Shown here piece by piece: positions 1 through 12,600 of a stretch of 64,000 nt of DNA. Made by a program: the position numbers and the translations under genes. The notes under the pieces are model-generated. The model searched no databases. It was not told where the DNA came from and was given only the letters and a program-made list of their open reading frames with translations. Source of the stretch: Solen grandis (taxonomy: Eukaryota > Mollusca > Bivalvia > Adapedonta > Solenidae). How positions within the stretch are numbered: position 1 is the first letter of the stretch; each line of letters starts with the position of its first letter. The DNA is taken from contig CM037789.1 in the NCBI GenBank assembly GCA_021229015.1, positions 26,980,782 to 27,044,781 on the forward strand. Direction: 5' to 3'.

Positions 1-1080
1 GAGTGGTTGAACCCCTATAATATCGGAGTGTTTAGACTACAAGCAGGGTTGCAACTCGCAACCGTAAGTTACTGAACTAAAAGCTGGTCTCATTGTAAGA
101 GGGGTTCATTTTCTAACTTGGAAAATTATAATTCACTTGAAAATTATATGCACCATGTCTGACAGACCAGCATAACATGTATTAAAATATATCAAATATC
201 AATAAGTAGAAAAAGCATGCATATAACATATAAAGAGTTTGGTGTAAAACTAATGATGGTAACTTAACATAAATAAAGAAGCACTTACAGTAGTTTTCCA
301 TCAATCCTTTATTTTATATTATAAAATAATATAATTTGAAATAAAAACTAACGACAAGCATATACACTTTATCTTATAAAAGGGTTAATACATTCTATAA
401 AATTTGTGCAATCTACTTTAATGGTATTTGAAAAATTTGATATCTACAAACACAACCTATGCCTGAGAGTCTATAACCTAACAACAGTTTTTTTTTTTTT
501 GTTTTTTTTCAAGATTACAAAGCTTTATTTTTACAGTGTAGAGCCCGATTGATCTTGTTCATTGTTCAATTACTGATTTATATCAACCTCTGCCTTCTAA
601 ATAACTTTCACACACCAAATGAACCATGAAACTGTAAATTAGCCATGGACTACATTATCCCAGATTTATTATTTTCTTGTCACCTTTAAAATTTAATTTT
701 TTAATTTTTTTTTTTTAAAATATAAGCAAGGAATTGACAGATAATTATGAAAAACTAATGAAGATCTCTAAACAACCTATTTTACTCAATCTGTTTCAAA
801 TCTCTAACAAATATAAACTACTAAAATATTTTTTGAGTTATACTTCAGTAACACCTCTGTATACCTGAAATGGCATGGTCCAAATTTGAAGTGGGACCTG
901 CACATTTTGAAAATATAGGGTTAAAAATAAACAGCTTTACACAAGTATCTAAATTTTAAATATTTTGAACATATCTTATCTAATAAAACAAGTAACTAGT
1001 GTTGCACGCAACACATGAGTCCCCTAACGATGAGGTGCATAATTTTTCCATTACCATAGCAACAAGAATTTTGGTCCAAG
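1..1080. other. AT-rich intergenic or intronic sequence
   Basis: No coding signal or repeat identified apart from a poly-T run near 487-516 and A/T tracts. It may be intron of the minus-strand gene. Confidence 0.5.
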
Positions 1081-1082
1081 AA

Positions 1083-1435
1083 AAACTAGAACTATCACTG
1101 AAGGTGATTCATACCCCCACCCCCATCTTTGACACAGGATGTATTCACATGACACATAAAACGAATGTTCACACATAGGATTTGGGCTTATAAGCATACC
1201 AAAAAAAAAAAATTATCACTAAAGGTGATCAATACCCACACCGGAAGTCTGTCATGTGTAGGAATACAGTTTCAAAATTTAAAAAAGTAAGGTTTAAAGT
1301 TAGTGTGAGTAATGGTTCAAAAGTTTTGGACAATGCTAAAAAGTTTTGACAGACAGACAGATAGACAGAGAGACACACATACAGACACACAGAAGAAAAC
1401 AATTTGCCCCCAAGATCTGTAGCTGAGGAGAATAA
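1083..1435 (+). repeat. Degenerate ends of hairpin-element family 2, with CAGA microsatellite
   Basis: Two copies of a short hairpin end (ATCACTGAAGGTGAT at about 1095 and ATCACTAAAGGTGAT at about 1215) are followed by ATACCC. The same end closes the minus-orientation copy at 17,620. A GACA/CAGA-rich run occupies about 1349-1395. Confidence 0.6.
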
Positions 1436-1499
1436 AAATGCAGTCTAATTATGGTTCACATCCATATTTATTGTTTGAAAAACCTGTCTTTAAGAATTT

Positions 1500-1963
1500 A
1501 CATTGTGGTTTTCTTATGCACTGCACTTCCTCTCATCAAGATCAATCTACATATGAAGTTTCATCAACCTAGCTACTTTAGTATTGGAGTTATGCTCCGG
1601 ACAAAATCAAAAGATTAAAAATGACAAAGGGCAATAACTCCTTTCAAAATACATGCAGAGTTATGGTTCTTGTGCACTGCACTTCCTCTCATCAAGATCA
1701 ATCTACATATGAAGTTTCATCAACCTAGCTACTTTAGTATTGGAGTTATGTCCGGACAAAATCAAAAGATTAAAAATGACAAAGGGCAATAACTCCTTTC
1801 AAAATACATCAGAGTTATGGTTCTTGGCACTGCACTTCCTCTCATAAGTCATCTACATATGAGTTATCATATGAAGTTTGATCAACATAAGTACAGTAGT
1901 TTTGGAGAAATGCTCCGGACAAAATCAAAAGACAAAAATTAACAAAGGGGAATAACTCCTTTA
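1500..1963 (+). repeat. Tandem core of hairpin-element family 2, left part
   Basis: About three units of roughly 156 nt, each with GCACTGCACTTCCTCTCAT (1518, 1674, 1827) and TCCGGACAAAATCAAAAGA. The array is interrupted at 1963 by element A and resumes at 3514. Confidence 0.85.
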
Positions 1964-3514
1964 AACAAGAGGGCCAAGATGGCCCTAAAGACGCTCACCT
2001 GAGGACATTTGTGCTGACCAAGTTTGAGGAAGATTGAATCAAAATTGTGGCCTCCAGTGTGTAAACAAGGTTTTTCTAAGATTTGACCTACTGACCTACT
2101 TTTCAATCGCTTTTTAGGTCTGTTAGATTAATGATCTTCGATAATTCGTTGAAATTTCTGAAGAGAATCGTATACCTACCAAACTGAAACCGGAAATGGA
2201 GGGCTGAATAGTTTCCTAATTTTTCATTGGTTAATAATATTATAACCTAAAACGACCGAATGTGTTTTTATTACCAACAAAACGATTATCTGTACTTTCA
2301 TATCTTTCTTAAAGAAAACCTTTATTTAATATACAATTGACACAATATATACTTTTTTTTATCATTTCATTTAATCGTAGATACTGATTTTAATATAAAA
2401 CATATATCAAGTATGTAATTTAAAGTAAAAAGTGATTCAATCAAGGGCCAAATTTTAACCATTATCTAGTCATAATCTCTCAAACTAGTAATATTGCAAA
2501 ATATTTTTTTTATGATTGGTCTATAATTATGAATTATGTGGGTACGGACCACTAGACAATATTTCACATCAAATCTATAGATTAAGCTCTAGGTCTTTTC
2601 CTATGTAACTCTATGTGAAACAAGTGACCACTGGTGCGGGGTCATTTATCACCGTAAGGCTATGATTTGAACAATCTTGGTAATGAACCATTAGATGATG
2701 CTACATACCAAATATCTAAGCTCTGGGCCTTATGGATTTACAGAAGAAGATTTTTTAAGATTTTCCTATGTAACTCTATGTAAAACAAGTGACCCCTGGT
2801 GCGGGGGCATTTATCACCATAGGGCTATGATTTGAACAATCTTGGTAATGAACCATTAGATGATGCTACATACCAAATATCTAAGCTCTGGGCCTTATGG
2901 ATTTACAGAAGAAGATTTTTTAAGATTTTCCTATATAACTCTATGTAAAACAAGTGACCCCTGGTGCGGGGGCATTTATCACCATAGGGCTATGATTTGA
3001 ACAATCTTGGTAATGAACCATTAGATGATGCTACATACCAAATATCTAAGCTCTGGGCCTTATGGATTTACAGAAGAAGATTTTTTAAGATTTTCCTATA
3101 TAACTCTATGTAAAACAAGTGACCCCTGGTGCGGGGGCATTTATCACCATAGGGCTATGATTTGCACAATCTTGGTAATGGCCCATAAGATGATGCTACA
3201 TACCAAATATCTAAGCTCTAGGCCTTGCAGTTTTGCAGAAGAAGATTTTCAAAGTTTGAGTTTTTAAAATCTATTTTTAGCTCCTGTGACCTACTTTTTC
3301 AACCAATCTGAATAATTTGTACAACTTTGACAGAGGGCATCATAAGGATGATTCCTGTGAAGTTTGGTCAAAATCCCTTCAGCGGTTCAGGAGGAGATGT
3401 TCTTTAAAGCAAATTGTTGACGACGGACGGACGCACGCACGCACGGACGACGGACGACGGACAAAAGGTGATCACAATAGCTCACCTTGAGCACTTCGTG
3501 CTCAGGTGAGCTAA
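1963..3514 (+). mobile_element. Element A: hairpin-ended element with ~165-nt tandem core
   Basis: It starts CAAGAGGGCCAAGATGGCCC (stem AGGGCCA/TGGCCCT) and CGCTCACCTGAG. It ends GCTCACCTTGAGCAC TTC GTGCTCAGGTGAGC, a long hairpin whose arm matches the 5' CTCACCTGAG. The core at about 2600-3260 holds four units of 165 nt (each with GTGACCCCTGGTGCGGGG). The arrangement is like molluscan pearl/HINE-type elements: conserved ends, tandem core, no ORF. It is inserted within the family 2 array. Confidence 0.75.
3420..3480 (+). repeat. GACG-rich low-complexity stretch inside element A
   Basis: GACGGACGGACGCACGCACG and following repeats of GACGACGG precede the 3' hairpin. The same stretch is at 6920-6980 in element B and, inverted, at 52800-52850 in element C. 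Confidence 0.8.
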
Positions 3515-4205
3515 AAACATGTAGAGTTATGGTTCTTATGCACTGCACTTCCTCTCATCAAGATCAATCTACATATGAAGTTTCATCAACTTAGCTACTT
3601 TAGTATTGGAGTTATGGTCCGGACAAAATCAAAAGATTAAAAATGACAAAGGGCAATAACTCCTTTCAAAATACATGCAGAGTTATGGTTCTTAGGCACT
3701 GCACTTCCTCTCATGAAGGTCTATCTACATATGAGGTCTATCTACATATGAAGTTTGATCAACATAAGTACAGTAGTTTTGGAGAAATGCTCCGGACAAA
3801 ATCAAAAGACAAAAATTAACAAAGGGGAATAACTCCTTTAAAAAACATGTAGAGTTATGGTTCTTATGCACTGCACTTCCTCTCATCAAGATCAATCTAC
3901 ATATGAAGTTTCATCAACCTAGCTACTTTAGTATTGGAGTTATGGTCCGGACAAAATCAAAAGATTAAAAATGACAAAGGGCAATAACTCCTTTCAAAAT
4001 ACATGCAGAGTTATGGTTCTTATGCACTGCACTTCCTCTCATCAAGGTCTATCTACCTATGAAGTTTCATCAACATAGGTACAGTAGTTTTGGAGAAATG
4101 CTCCGGACAAATATTTGTAGACCAACCGCCGGACCGACCGATGGACCGACCGACAGGGTGACTCCTATATACCCCCCCCAAATTTCATTTGTGGGGGTAT
4201 AAAAA
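3514..4205 (+). repeat. Tandem core of hairpin-element family 2, right part, with 3' end
   Basis: Four more units (GCACTGCACTTCCTC at 3540, 3696, 3868 and 4024), then a CCGACCGA-rich stretch, then GGGTGACTCCTATATACCCC and a hairpin of ATACCCCCCC with GGGGGTAT closing the element at about 4201. Confidence 0.8.
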
Positions 4206-7035
4206 AACAAGAGGGCCATGATGGCCCTGGATCGCTCACCTGAGTACCATTGCTACAACTGATTACAAGGTTTTTAAACAGACAAGAATTCTGATATAAC
4301 TCAATCTTAAACATTTTAGCCCTGACAATACTACACACCAAATATATAAGCACTGGGCCTTATGGTTTCAGAGGAGAAGACTTAGTGCGGGGTCATTTAT
4401 CTCCAAGGGCCCCTTTTGAAAATCTTGATAATGAACCATTAGATGATGCTACATACCAAATATCTAAGTTTTTAAAAATTAAACAAGTGACCCCTGGTGC
4501 GGGGGTTTCACCATAGGGCATGATTTGTACAATCTTGGTAATAAACCATAAGATGATGCTTCATACCAAATATCTAATCTCTAGGCCTTATGGCTTCATA
4601 GAAGAAGATTTTTAAAGATTTTCCTATATAACTCTATGTACAACAAGTGACCCTGGTGCGGGGGCATTTATCACCATAGGGCATGATTTGTACAATCTTG
4701 GTAATAAACCATAAGATGATGCTTCATACCAAATATCTAATCTCTAGGCCTTATGGCTTCATAGAAGAAGATTTTTAAAGTTTTCTATATAACTCTATGT
4801 AAAACAAGTGACCCCTGGTGCAGGGTCATTTATCATCGTAGGGCTATGATTTGTACAATCTTGGTAATGGCCAATAACATGATGCTTCATACCAAATATC
4901 TAAGCTCTAGGCCTAATGGATTCATAGAAGAAGATTTTTAAAGATTTTCCTATATAACTCTATGTTAAACAAGTGACCCCTGGTGCGGGGGCATTTATCA
5001 CCATAGGGTCATGATTTGTACAATCTTGGTAATAAACCATAAGATGATGCTTCATACCAAATATCTAATCTCTAGGCCTTATGGCTTCATAGAAGAAGAT
5101 TTTTAAAGATTTTCCTATATAACTCTATGTAAAACAAGTGACCCCTGGTGCGGGGTCATTTATCACCATAGGGCTATGATTTGTACAATCTTGGTAATGA
5201 ACCATAAGATGATGCTACATACCAAATATCTAAGCTCTAGGCCTAATGGATTCATAGAAGAAGATTTTTAAAGATTTTCCTATATAACTCTATGTAAAAC
5301 AAGTGACCCCTGGTGCGGGGTCATTTATCACTAGAGCTATGATTTGTACAATCTTGGTAATGAACCATAAGATGATGCTACATACCAAATATCTAAGCTC
5401 TAGGCCTAATGGATTCATAGAAGAAGATTTTTAAAGATTTTCCTATATAACTCTATGTTAAACAAGTGACCCCTGGTGCGGGGGCATTTATCACCATAGG
5501 GTCATGATTTGTACAATCTTGGTAATAAACCATAAGATGATGCTTCATACCAAATATCTAATCTCTAGGCCTTATGGCTTCATAGAAGAAGATTTTTAAA
5601 GATTTTCCTATATAACTCTATGTAAAACAAGTGACCCCTGGTGCGGGGTCATTTATCACCATAGGGCTATGATTTGTACAATCTTGGTAATGAACCATAA
5701 GATGATGCTACATACCAAATATCTAAGCTCTAGGCCTAATGGCTTCATAGAAGAAGATTTTTAAAGATTTTCCTATATAACTCTATGTAAAACAAGTGAC
5801 CCCTGGTGCGGGGTCATTTATCATCGTAGGGCTATGATTTGTACAATCTTGGTAATGAACCATAAGATGATGCTACATACCAAATATCTAAGCTCTAGGC
5901 CTAATGGATTCATAGAAGAAGATTTTTAAAGATTTTCCTATATAACTCTATGTAAAACAAGTGACCCCTATTGCGGGGGCATTTATCACCGTTTGGCTAT
6001 GATTTGAACAATCTTGGTAATGAACCATTAGATGATGCTACATATGAAATATCTAAGCTCTAGGCCTTATGGATTCATAGAAGAAGATTTTTAAAGTTTT
6101 TCCTATATAAATCTATGTTAAACAAGTGACCCCTGGTGCGGGGGCATTTATCACCATAGGGCTATGATTTGAACAATCTTGGTAATGAACCATAAGATGA
6201 TGCTACATACCAAATATCTAAGCTCTAGGCCTAATGGATTCATAGAAGAAGATTTTTAAAGTTTTTCCTATATAACTCTATGTAAAACAAGTGACCCATG
6301 GTGCGGGGTCATTTATCACCATAGGGTCATGATTTGTACAATCTTGGTAATGAACCATAAGATGATGCTTCATACCAAATATCTAATCTCTAGGCCTTAT
6401 GGATTCATAGAAGAAGATTTTTAAACATTTTCCTATATAACTCTATGTAAAACAAGTGACCCCTGGTGCGGGGGCATTTATCACCGTAGGGCTATGATTT
6501 GAACAATCTTGGTAATGAACCATTAGATGATGCTACATACCAAATATCTAAGCTCTAGGCCTAATGGATTCATAGAAGAAGATTTTTAAAGATTTTCCTA
6601 TATAACTCTATGTAAAACAAGTGACCCCTGGTGCGGGGTCATTTATCACCGTAGGGCTATGATTTGTACAATCTTGGTAATGGCCCATAAGATGATGCTA
6701 CATACCAAATATCTAAGCTCTAGGCCTTGCAGTTTTGCAGAAGAAGATTTTCAAAGTTTGCATTTTTAAAATCTATTTTTAGCTCCTGTGACCTACTTTT
6801 TTAACCAATCTGAATAATTTGTACAACTTTGATAGAGGGCATCATAAGGATGATTCCTGTGAAGTTTGGTCAAAATCCCTTCAGCGGTTTATGAGGAGAT
6901 GTTGTTTAAAGCAAATTGTTGACGACGGACGGACGCACGCACGCACGCACGCACGGACGACGGACGACGGACGACGGACAAAAGGCGATCACAATAGCTC
7001 ACCATGAGCACGTTGTGCTCAGGTGAGCTAAAAAG
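4206..7035 (+). mobile_element. Element B: long copy of the element A family, about 15 core units
   Basis: Starts CAAGAGGGCCATGATGGCCC and CGCTCACCTGAG; ends GCTCACCATGAGCAC/GTGCTCAGGTGAGC. The core from about 4370 to 6770 holds about 15 units of 163-165 nt (GGTGCGGGG recurs roughly every 164 nt). It lies directly after the 3' end of the family 2 element. Short ORFs here are repeat artefacts. Confidence 0.78.
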
Positions 7036-7138
7036 TGATGTGCAGAATCTCCATACTGCCATCTATTCATATAACAAGTTTCATAATATTTTATTTAACG
7101 GTTTTAAAGTTATCGTGGGATCCAGATTTCCTGACATA

Positions 7139-7205
7139 GAATGGACAGACAGACAGACAGACAGACACAGACAGGCAGGCAGACAAACAGACAGACAGAC
7201 GGAGG
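7139..7205 (+). repeat. CAGA/GACA microsatellite
   Basis: GACAGACAGACAGACAGACA and variants (GGCAGGCAGACAAACAGACA). It causes spurious ORFs on both strands. Confidence 0.9.
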
Positions 7206-7209
7206 GCAA

Positions 7210-9240
7210 GCCTATAGTCCCCTCCGGTGTAAACACTGGTAGGAGACTAGTTAATGTAAACATAAAAAGTTGCAAACAATTAAATAAAGCAAATAAAGCA
7301 ATATTTATTATAGAATAATTATATTCTAAAACATGTTTACAAAGCTACTGCTTACTGGGATTTTCAGTTTGACCTCTTCAATATCCTGAAAAATCAAACC
7401 ATTCATTAAAAAAAAAATGCAATGAACCAAACATGGCAGGAAATTAATAGATAAACTCCTAACTTAAACAAAAGCAAAACAAAGACTTCTTTATATTTCA
7501 TGTTCCAGAAATTCATGTGGTAAATAGGTTTGATTAAAATATTCTAATGAAAAATAAAATTTATTCAAAATCATGGTAGAGAATACAATGCTTCCAGGAG
7601 ATTTCCATATAAAATGAAATGATATCTAAATACTATATGACATCAATTATGACTAACTGGCTTCAAATACATTACTTTTTGTATACCCATATTCAATGCA
7701 TTTTTAAATTTGTGAACTAGGCCAGTAATTCATTTATCATTGTTTGATAAATCTATTAAGGAACTATTTATATACACCCATAATCAAGTTTAATTATCAA
7801 ATAAAATAGCATTTATAAAAGTTGTGTAAAAGTTTAAAAGCTTACAAGCTAAACTTTTTTTTTCTTCAGACTAACAGATTTCTTATTCTACAGTTTCTCA
7901 TTGTTTGACATATAAACACCCCAATAATTCTAATTTCCAACATAGTAAGTCTTGCATAACAATGATTAAGACTTGCATATATACATACTATGTATACATA
8001 TTACACACTAATATACTCCAGTACAGTACAGTACAGTACAGTACACCAGGTAGACAACATTGAAACAGACTATAACTGCTTAAGCTATTTCAACAACATG
8101 GGAAAATATTCAATAATTGGGAGTTGACGGAATGTCTACCTTGAATAATTGGCATACCACTCAATGTATTGGAAGTGACTTAGTGTTAACATTATCTCCT
8201 TATATGGCGTAAAGTTTATTATCAAATGGCGATTAATAATTTCACTATTTATCCTGACATTGTGAATGGCTGAATGTAATTATTGTGTTATATACATGTG
8301 TGTTTTCTTGCCTTCCACTTTTATATACAGACATTCTAGGCCCATACAAACAGGTATCCTTAATCTCTGTCTGACGTTAATTCCTTTTTTCATAAAACAT
8401 CAATTAGAAAGAATATGGATGGGTAATAACAATGAATTGATAAACTCATCTCCCTAATGATGCAAACCAAAGGCCCTCTTACAAAATAAAAAAGTGAAAA
8501 AATGAAATTAATAATCTGGATCTAATCAACAATTAAAAAAAATGATTAAGTTAAAAATTAATCCTTTGTGAAATGTTTGCATATAGCATATTTTTCTAAA
8601 AATGCAACTTTACTCCAATATAATAAAACCAGTTAAAGAGGTGTTTCTAGTTAAATATATCGAAAGTCTAGTGTCACCAAATCATAAAATATAAAGGCAA
8701 GAAATAAGATTAATGAAATCTATGTATAATTGTAAAAGACTGATGAAAATGATCAATTTTAATAGAGTTATTTTGAAAACCTTGCATACCCAAGGTTGCA
8801 TTAACTGCCAATATGTTTTTCTAACAACCCACTGCACTTTTACAGTAATTGAACCAGGATTTAAACAAGGCCTGATAATTATTTTATATATATAGGCTGA
8901 ATGTGCACTGGCCTGTAATGCATTTCCAGGGCTTGGTGCGAAACAATGGTAACTCCATATAAATAAACAAGAAGTGTTCCTTGGAACCCCATGTATCATC
9001 TGATGAAAGAGGCAGTACAGAAAAAGTGTGACAGACAGACAGATGGATGGAGAGATGACAGAGAAGTGATCTCTATGTGTCATCACTGCTTAGAGCAGGT
9101 AACACAAAAAAAGTTAAAATATTCTTGCACTTAGACCTTGGATTTTCCAATAATTATGATATCAAATTTTTACTAGCCCTACGGGCTTATGAGAAATTAT
9201 GGTAACAGCAGCTGATAGTATAAGCAATTGTCTGATATAG
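7210..9240. other. AT-rich stretch without recognised genes
   Basis: No splice-flanked coding segment recognised. It contains a short GTACA pentamer repeat at about 8021-8046 and a minor CAGA stretch near 9033. The minus-strand ORF at 8682-9086 has low-complexity hydrophobic composition and no family resemblance. Confidence 0.5.
8021..8046 (+). repeat. GTACA pentanucleotide repeat
   Basis: Five consecutive copies of CAGTA/GTACA. Confidence 0.9.
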
Positions 9241-9242
9241 CC

Positions 9243-9562
9243 ATGGCCAGCTACCCACAGTAGGCCCAGACAAGGCCTAGGCGTGAAGGCCTACCTCTAC
9301 GGTCAGCTACCCACAGTAGGCCCAGACAAGGCCAAGGCCTGGCAGACCCACAGTAGGCCCAGACAAGGCCTAGGCGTGAAGGCCTACCTCTCTGGTCAGC
9401 TACCCACAGTAGGCCCAGACAAGGCCTAGGTGTGAAGGCCTACCTCTCTGGCCAGCTACCCACAGTAGGCCCAGACAAAGGCCAGGATGAAGGCCTACCT
9501 CTATGGCCAGCTACCCACAGTAGGCCCAGACAAGGCCTAGGCGTGAAGGCCTACCTCTATGT
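9243..9562 (+). repeat. ~56-nt minisatellite touching possible exon E
   Basis: About six units, the clearest with CAGCTACCCACAGTAGGCCC, AGACAAGGCCTAGG and AGGCCTACCTCTATG. On the minus strand each full unit carries AGAG|GTAGGCC, the same donor as exon E. Confidence 0.85.
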
Positions 9563-9623
9563 TGGGTCCCCGATCTCGACGGAAGCTGCTACTGCTGGAA
9601 TGTCTGGAGTCTCGTCCGTCTGT
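9555..9623 (-). CDS. Possible minus gene exon E (Ser/Arg-rich, 69 nt)
   Basis: Acceptor GGTTCTACAG, donor GTAGGC, exactly 23 codons and phase 0/0, so it fits after exon D. TDGRDSRHSSSSSFRRDRGP lacks CRAL-TRIO character, so it would be an inserted or alternative exon. Its donor sits at the edge of a minisatellite. Confidence 0.4.
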
Positions 9624-12600
9624 CTGTAGAACCAGGACTTGCTTCAAGTAGTCACCCAGTGATTGCTAGTCCAAAGAAAAAGGAATCAATCATTACTCAA
9701 GAAACAGTTCTGGTTAAAATAATCACTAGCCAAAGACTGGCAAGTTTCGTTATTGTAAAAGTCACATGTTTTTATCATGGCAAGTTGGCAGCATTCTGCC
9801 TCTGGCTAAATAGAATAGAAAATTAATTTTAAAGAGACCTCAACAGTCTGCTAGATAGAAAGATACACAACAAATTGGCAAGTATAAATGTATATTACAA
9901 GTTACATGAGCATATTTAGAACAAATAACCTGTGTAGAGCACATTAAATTGAAATACCCAAAGCAATGCTTCAAAGTCATTAACCAGTCCTAAGACAATC
10001 ATGAAAGCTTAATGTTCCCCAGTGGGGTTCAAACAACCACCGTCAGATCCACAGTCACAAACACTTCCACTAGACCACAGCCCTTTTCAATATTAATACA
10101 GAATTAATTTAGTTCCTCTTTTTCTTCATTAATAACTAGCAATCAGAAATAATTATTATGGCCCTGCTTGTGGGTAATTAAAAGCAGATTGTCAGGCTTC
10201 CCAAGCTACTCAACCTGAGGTGTTAAGTGAACCTAAATAACCTAAAATCAAAAAACAATGTTGTATTGGTGATAGAGAGATTGTTAGTTACCTTGAGACA
10301 TCCAAGAACTGTGACAAGGTTGGACCAGGATCCATCTCGGCTGTCAATAATTGCCGTGAAACCTCGTCTCTTGGACTCTTCACTGAGAAATACATTTGGT
10401 GACAATTTAATTATACATCATACATGTCCTATTTAGTACTTAGGTTACTTTCATAAAAAATCTTATGGGTAACATAATATAAAATCATGTCAAAATCAAT
10501 TTAAGTTAATATTTTCTGAGTTTTCCAGCTAAATGTTACTAATAGAATCAGTTACTGAACTTTCAAGAATTTATTGAAGAAGATCAAAGGACCTCAAGCC
10601 TTTTATTGTAGACAAAATTTATTTACTAACATTTCAGTCTCCAAAGCAAGACATACTAAAGGTTCAGCAAATTTGGAAATAAAAAAAAAAAATGTCCAAA
10701 AAGCATATATTTATTTCTTCAATTAAATGGTATGAAAGCATTAAAGGCAATACCTGGGTATCAGAGAGAGGTAGCGCACACACACTGCGATATCATTGGG
10801 CAAGAAGTACATATCCCGATGGGGAGGGAACAGCAAGAGTGGTCCCCCTTGTCTGTCTCGCCCACCTGAAGAATAGAAATCAAAATATGTGATCAAGAAA
10901 TTTCTTAACAACAAAGTTATTCAATTATAAATTTGAAACAGAGGGCACTGGAATGTGTAAAGACAATGACGTTAAAATTAAGTATTCAAATAATTTAACC
11001 CTTTCCCTCATAGAGGACACCATGAAAAGACCTATGCGAACAGCATAAAACCAGATCAGCCTGCGAGTAACTCGCAGGCTGATCAGGTTTTATGCTGTTC
11101 GCTGCTCCTCAGTGGTCTGGAAATGATGATTTTGTAATTAAATTTGGTAAGGTTTAACTGTGGTTTTCTGCAGACCAGGCTTTATGTGATACCTATTGAG
11201 GGCGTCAAAATGAGTATATATGAGGGAAAGGGTTAATCATTAATGGTATCTTAGTGAGGTATAATTGTGAGTCACAGTTCTGAAACCCCTATTACAAAAG
11301 GCTTGTCCAGTGGTTTCATACAAGACTGTAGATCAAAAGATTCCAGGTTCAATCCCCATTTGGAATGTTATGGTGTGGATTTTCTTTGCCATCCCAAGCA
11401 CTAAGTACCAGTCCAACATAAGTGCCATCAAGAGGGATTAGGTTAAGTTTAACAATTGATGTAACATGAATATTTTAAAATTTAAAGATATGATATTAAT
11501 AGCGGCATGGAAATGAAACTATACCTGTGAGGAACACTATCTCTTTCTCCAATTGGTCAATGATGTGGGAGGCCTCCAGCCCTCGTGCTGTTCAAAAATA
11601 CACAAGTTTAATGTTATTGCAAAATTACAATTCTATATAAAGGATACAAAAACTTTCCATAGCTTAATTTGAATAAAAAAAAAATCAACATTATTTATAC
11701 GTGTGTATGAATATGAATTGATAGGTTTTGCATGATAATTTTTAATTAATTTATCAATCTCACAACAAAAAAAAAATGTAATTAAATCCTTTCCCTTGCA
11801 TATTTTCAATTTCACATTAATTGACACCTTGAGATTGCATTTTAAAGGAAACATATACATGTATTAACTCAAACAATTCTATAAATGACTTCTTTCAAAA
11901 CATGCATGACACATTAATAGCAACAGGGTCTCTATATAGTATTAAAGAGACCCTGTTAGCAATAATCAAATTATAGGTCTTTGCAATAAAGTGCCTCTAT
12001 CATTTTTTTCACCTTGACATATTTATTTATCAAGCTCATTTTCAAACTTAAATAAGAAATGTGTCCCAATTTTTTAATAAGGTTTTTAATTAGAATTCCA
12101 TATACATGTATGTACTGCAGCTAGGTATTTTAACCCTTTCCCTCATTGAGGAAACCTTGAAAAGACCTATGCGAACAGCATAAAACCAGATCAGCCTGCG
12201 AGTAACTCGCAGGCTGATCAGGTTTTATGCTGTTCGCTGCTCCTCAGTGGTCTGGAAATGATGATTTTGTAATTAAATTTGGTAAGGTTTAACTGTGTTT
12301 TTCTGCAGATCAGGCTTTATGTGGTACCTACTGAGTGCGTCAAAATGAGTCTATGTGAGGGAAAGGGTTAACTGTTTGGTTTAACTTTTGCATTTCACCA
12401 ACAGCTTTGCAGTAATCTGGTGACATCTGGCACTTGAGGAAGATCATAATGCTGACACAAATCAGTATCAAGTCACTGACAAATGGCATGATAGGCTATT
12501 GTTTTCTATTATCCAGATACCAAACTAAGATGCTCTTAATCTATTGTATTTTGACATGCTAGTATTACATGTTATATTAATTCATAAGAAAATTGGTTGA

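Noticed and set aside
4370..6770. CRISPR-like regular array
   Set aside because: Units of about 164 nt without a repeat/spacer structure, in an animal genome; it is the core of a mobile element.
7004..7318. 104-codon plus-strand ORF
   Set aside because: Runs through the CAGA microsatellite and element B end; low-complexity product.
8682..9086. 134-codon minus-strand ORF
   Set aside because: Low-complexity, hydrophobic composition, no splice context or family match, and it overlaps a CAGA stretch and repeat-like sequence.
10005..11420. tRNA genes
   Set aside because: A- and B-box-like motifs are present but no complete cloverleaf could be drawn; interpreted as SINE heads.
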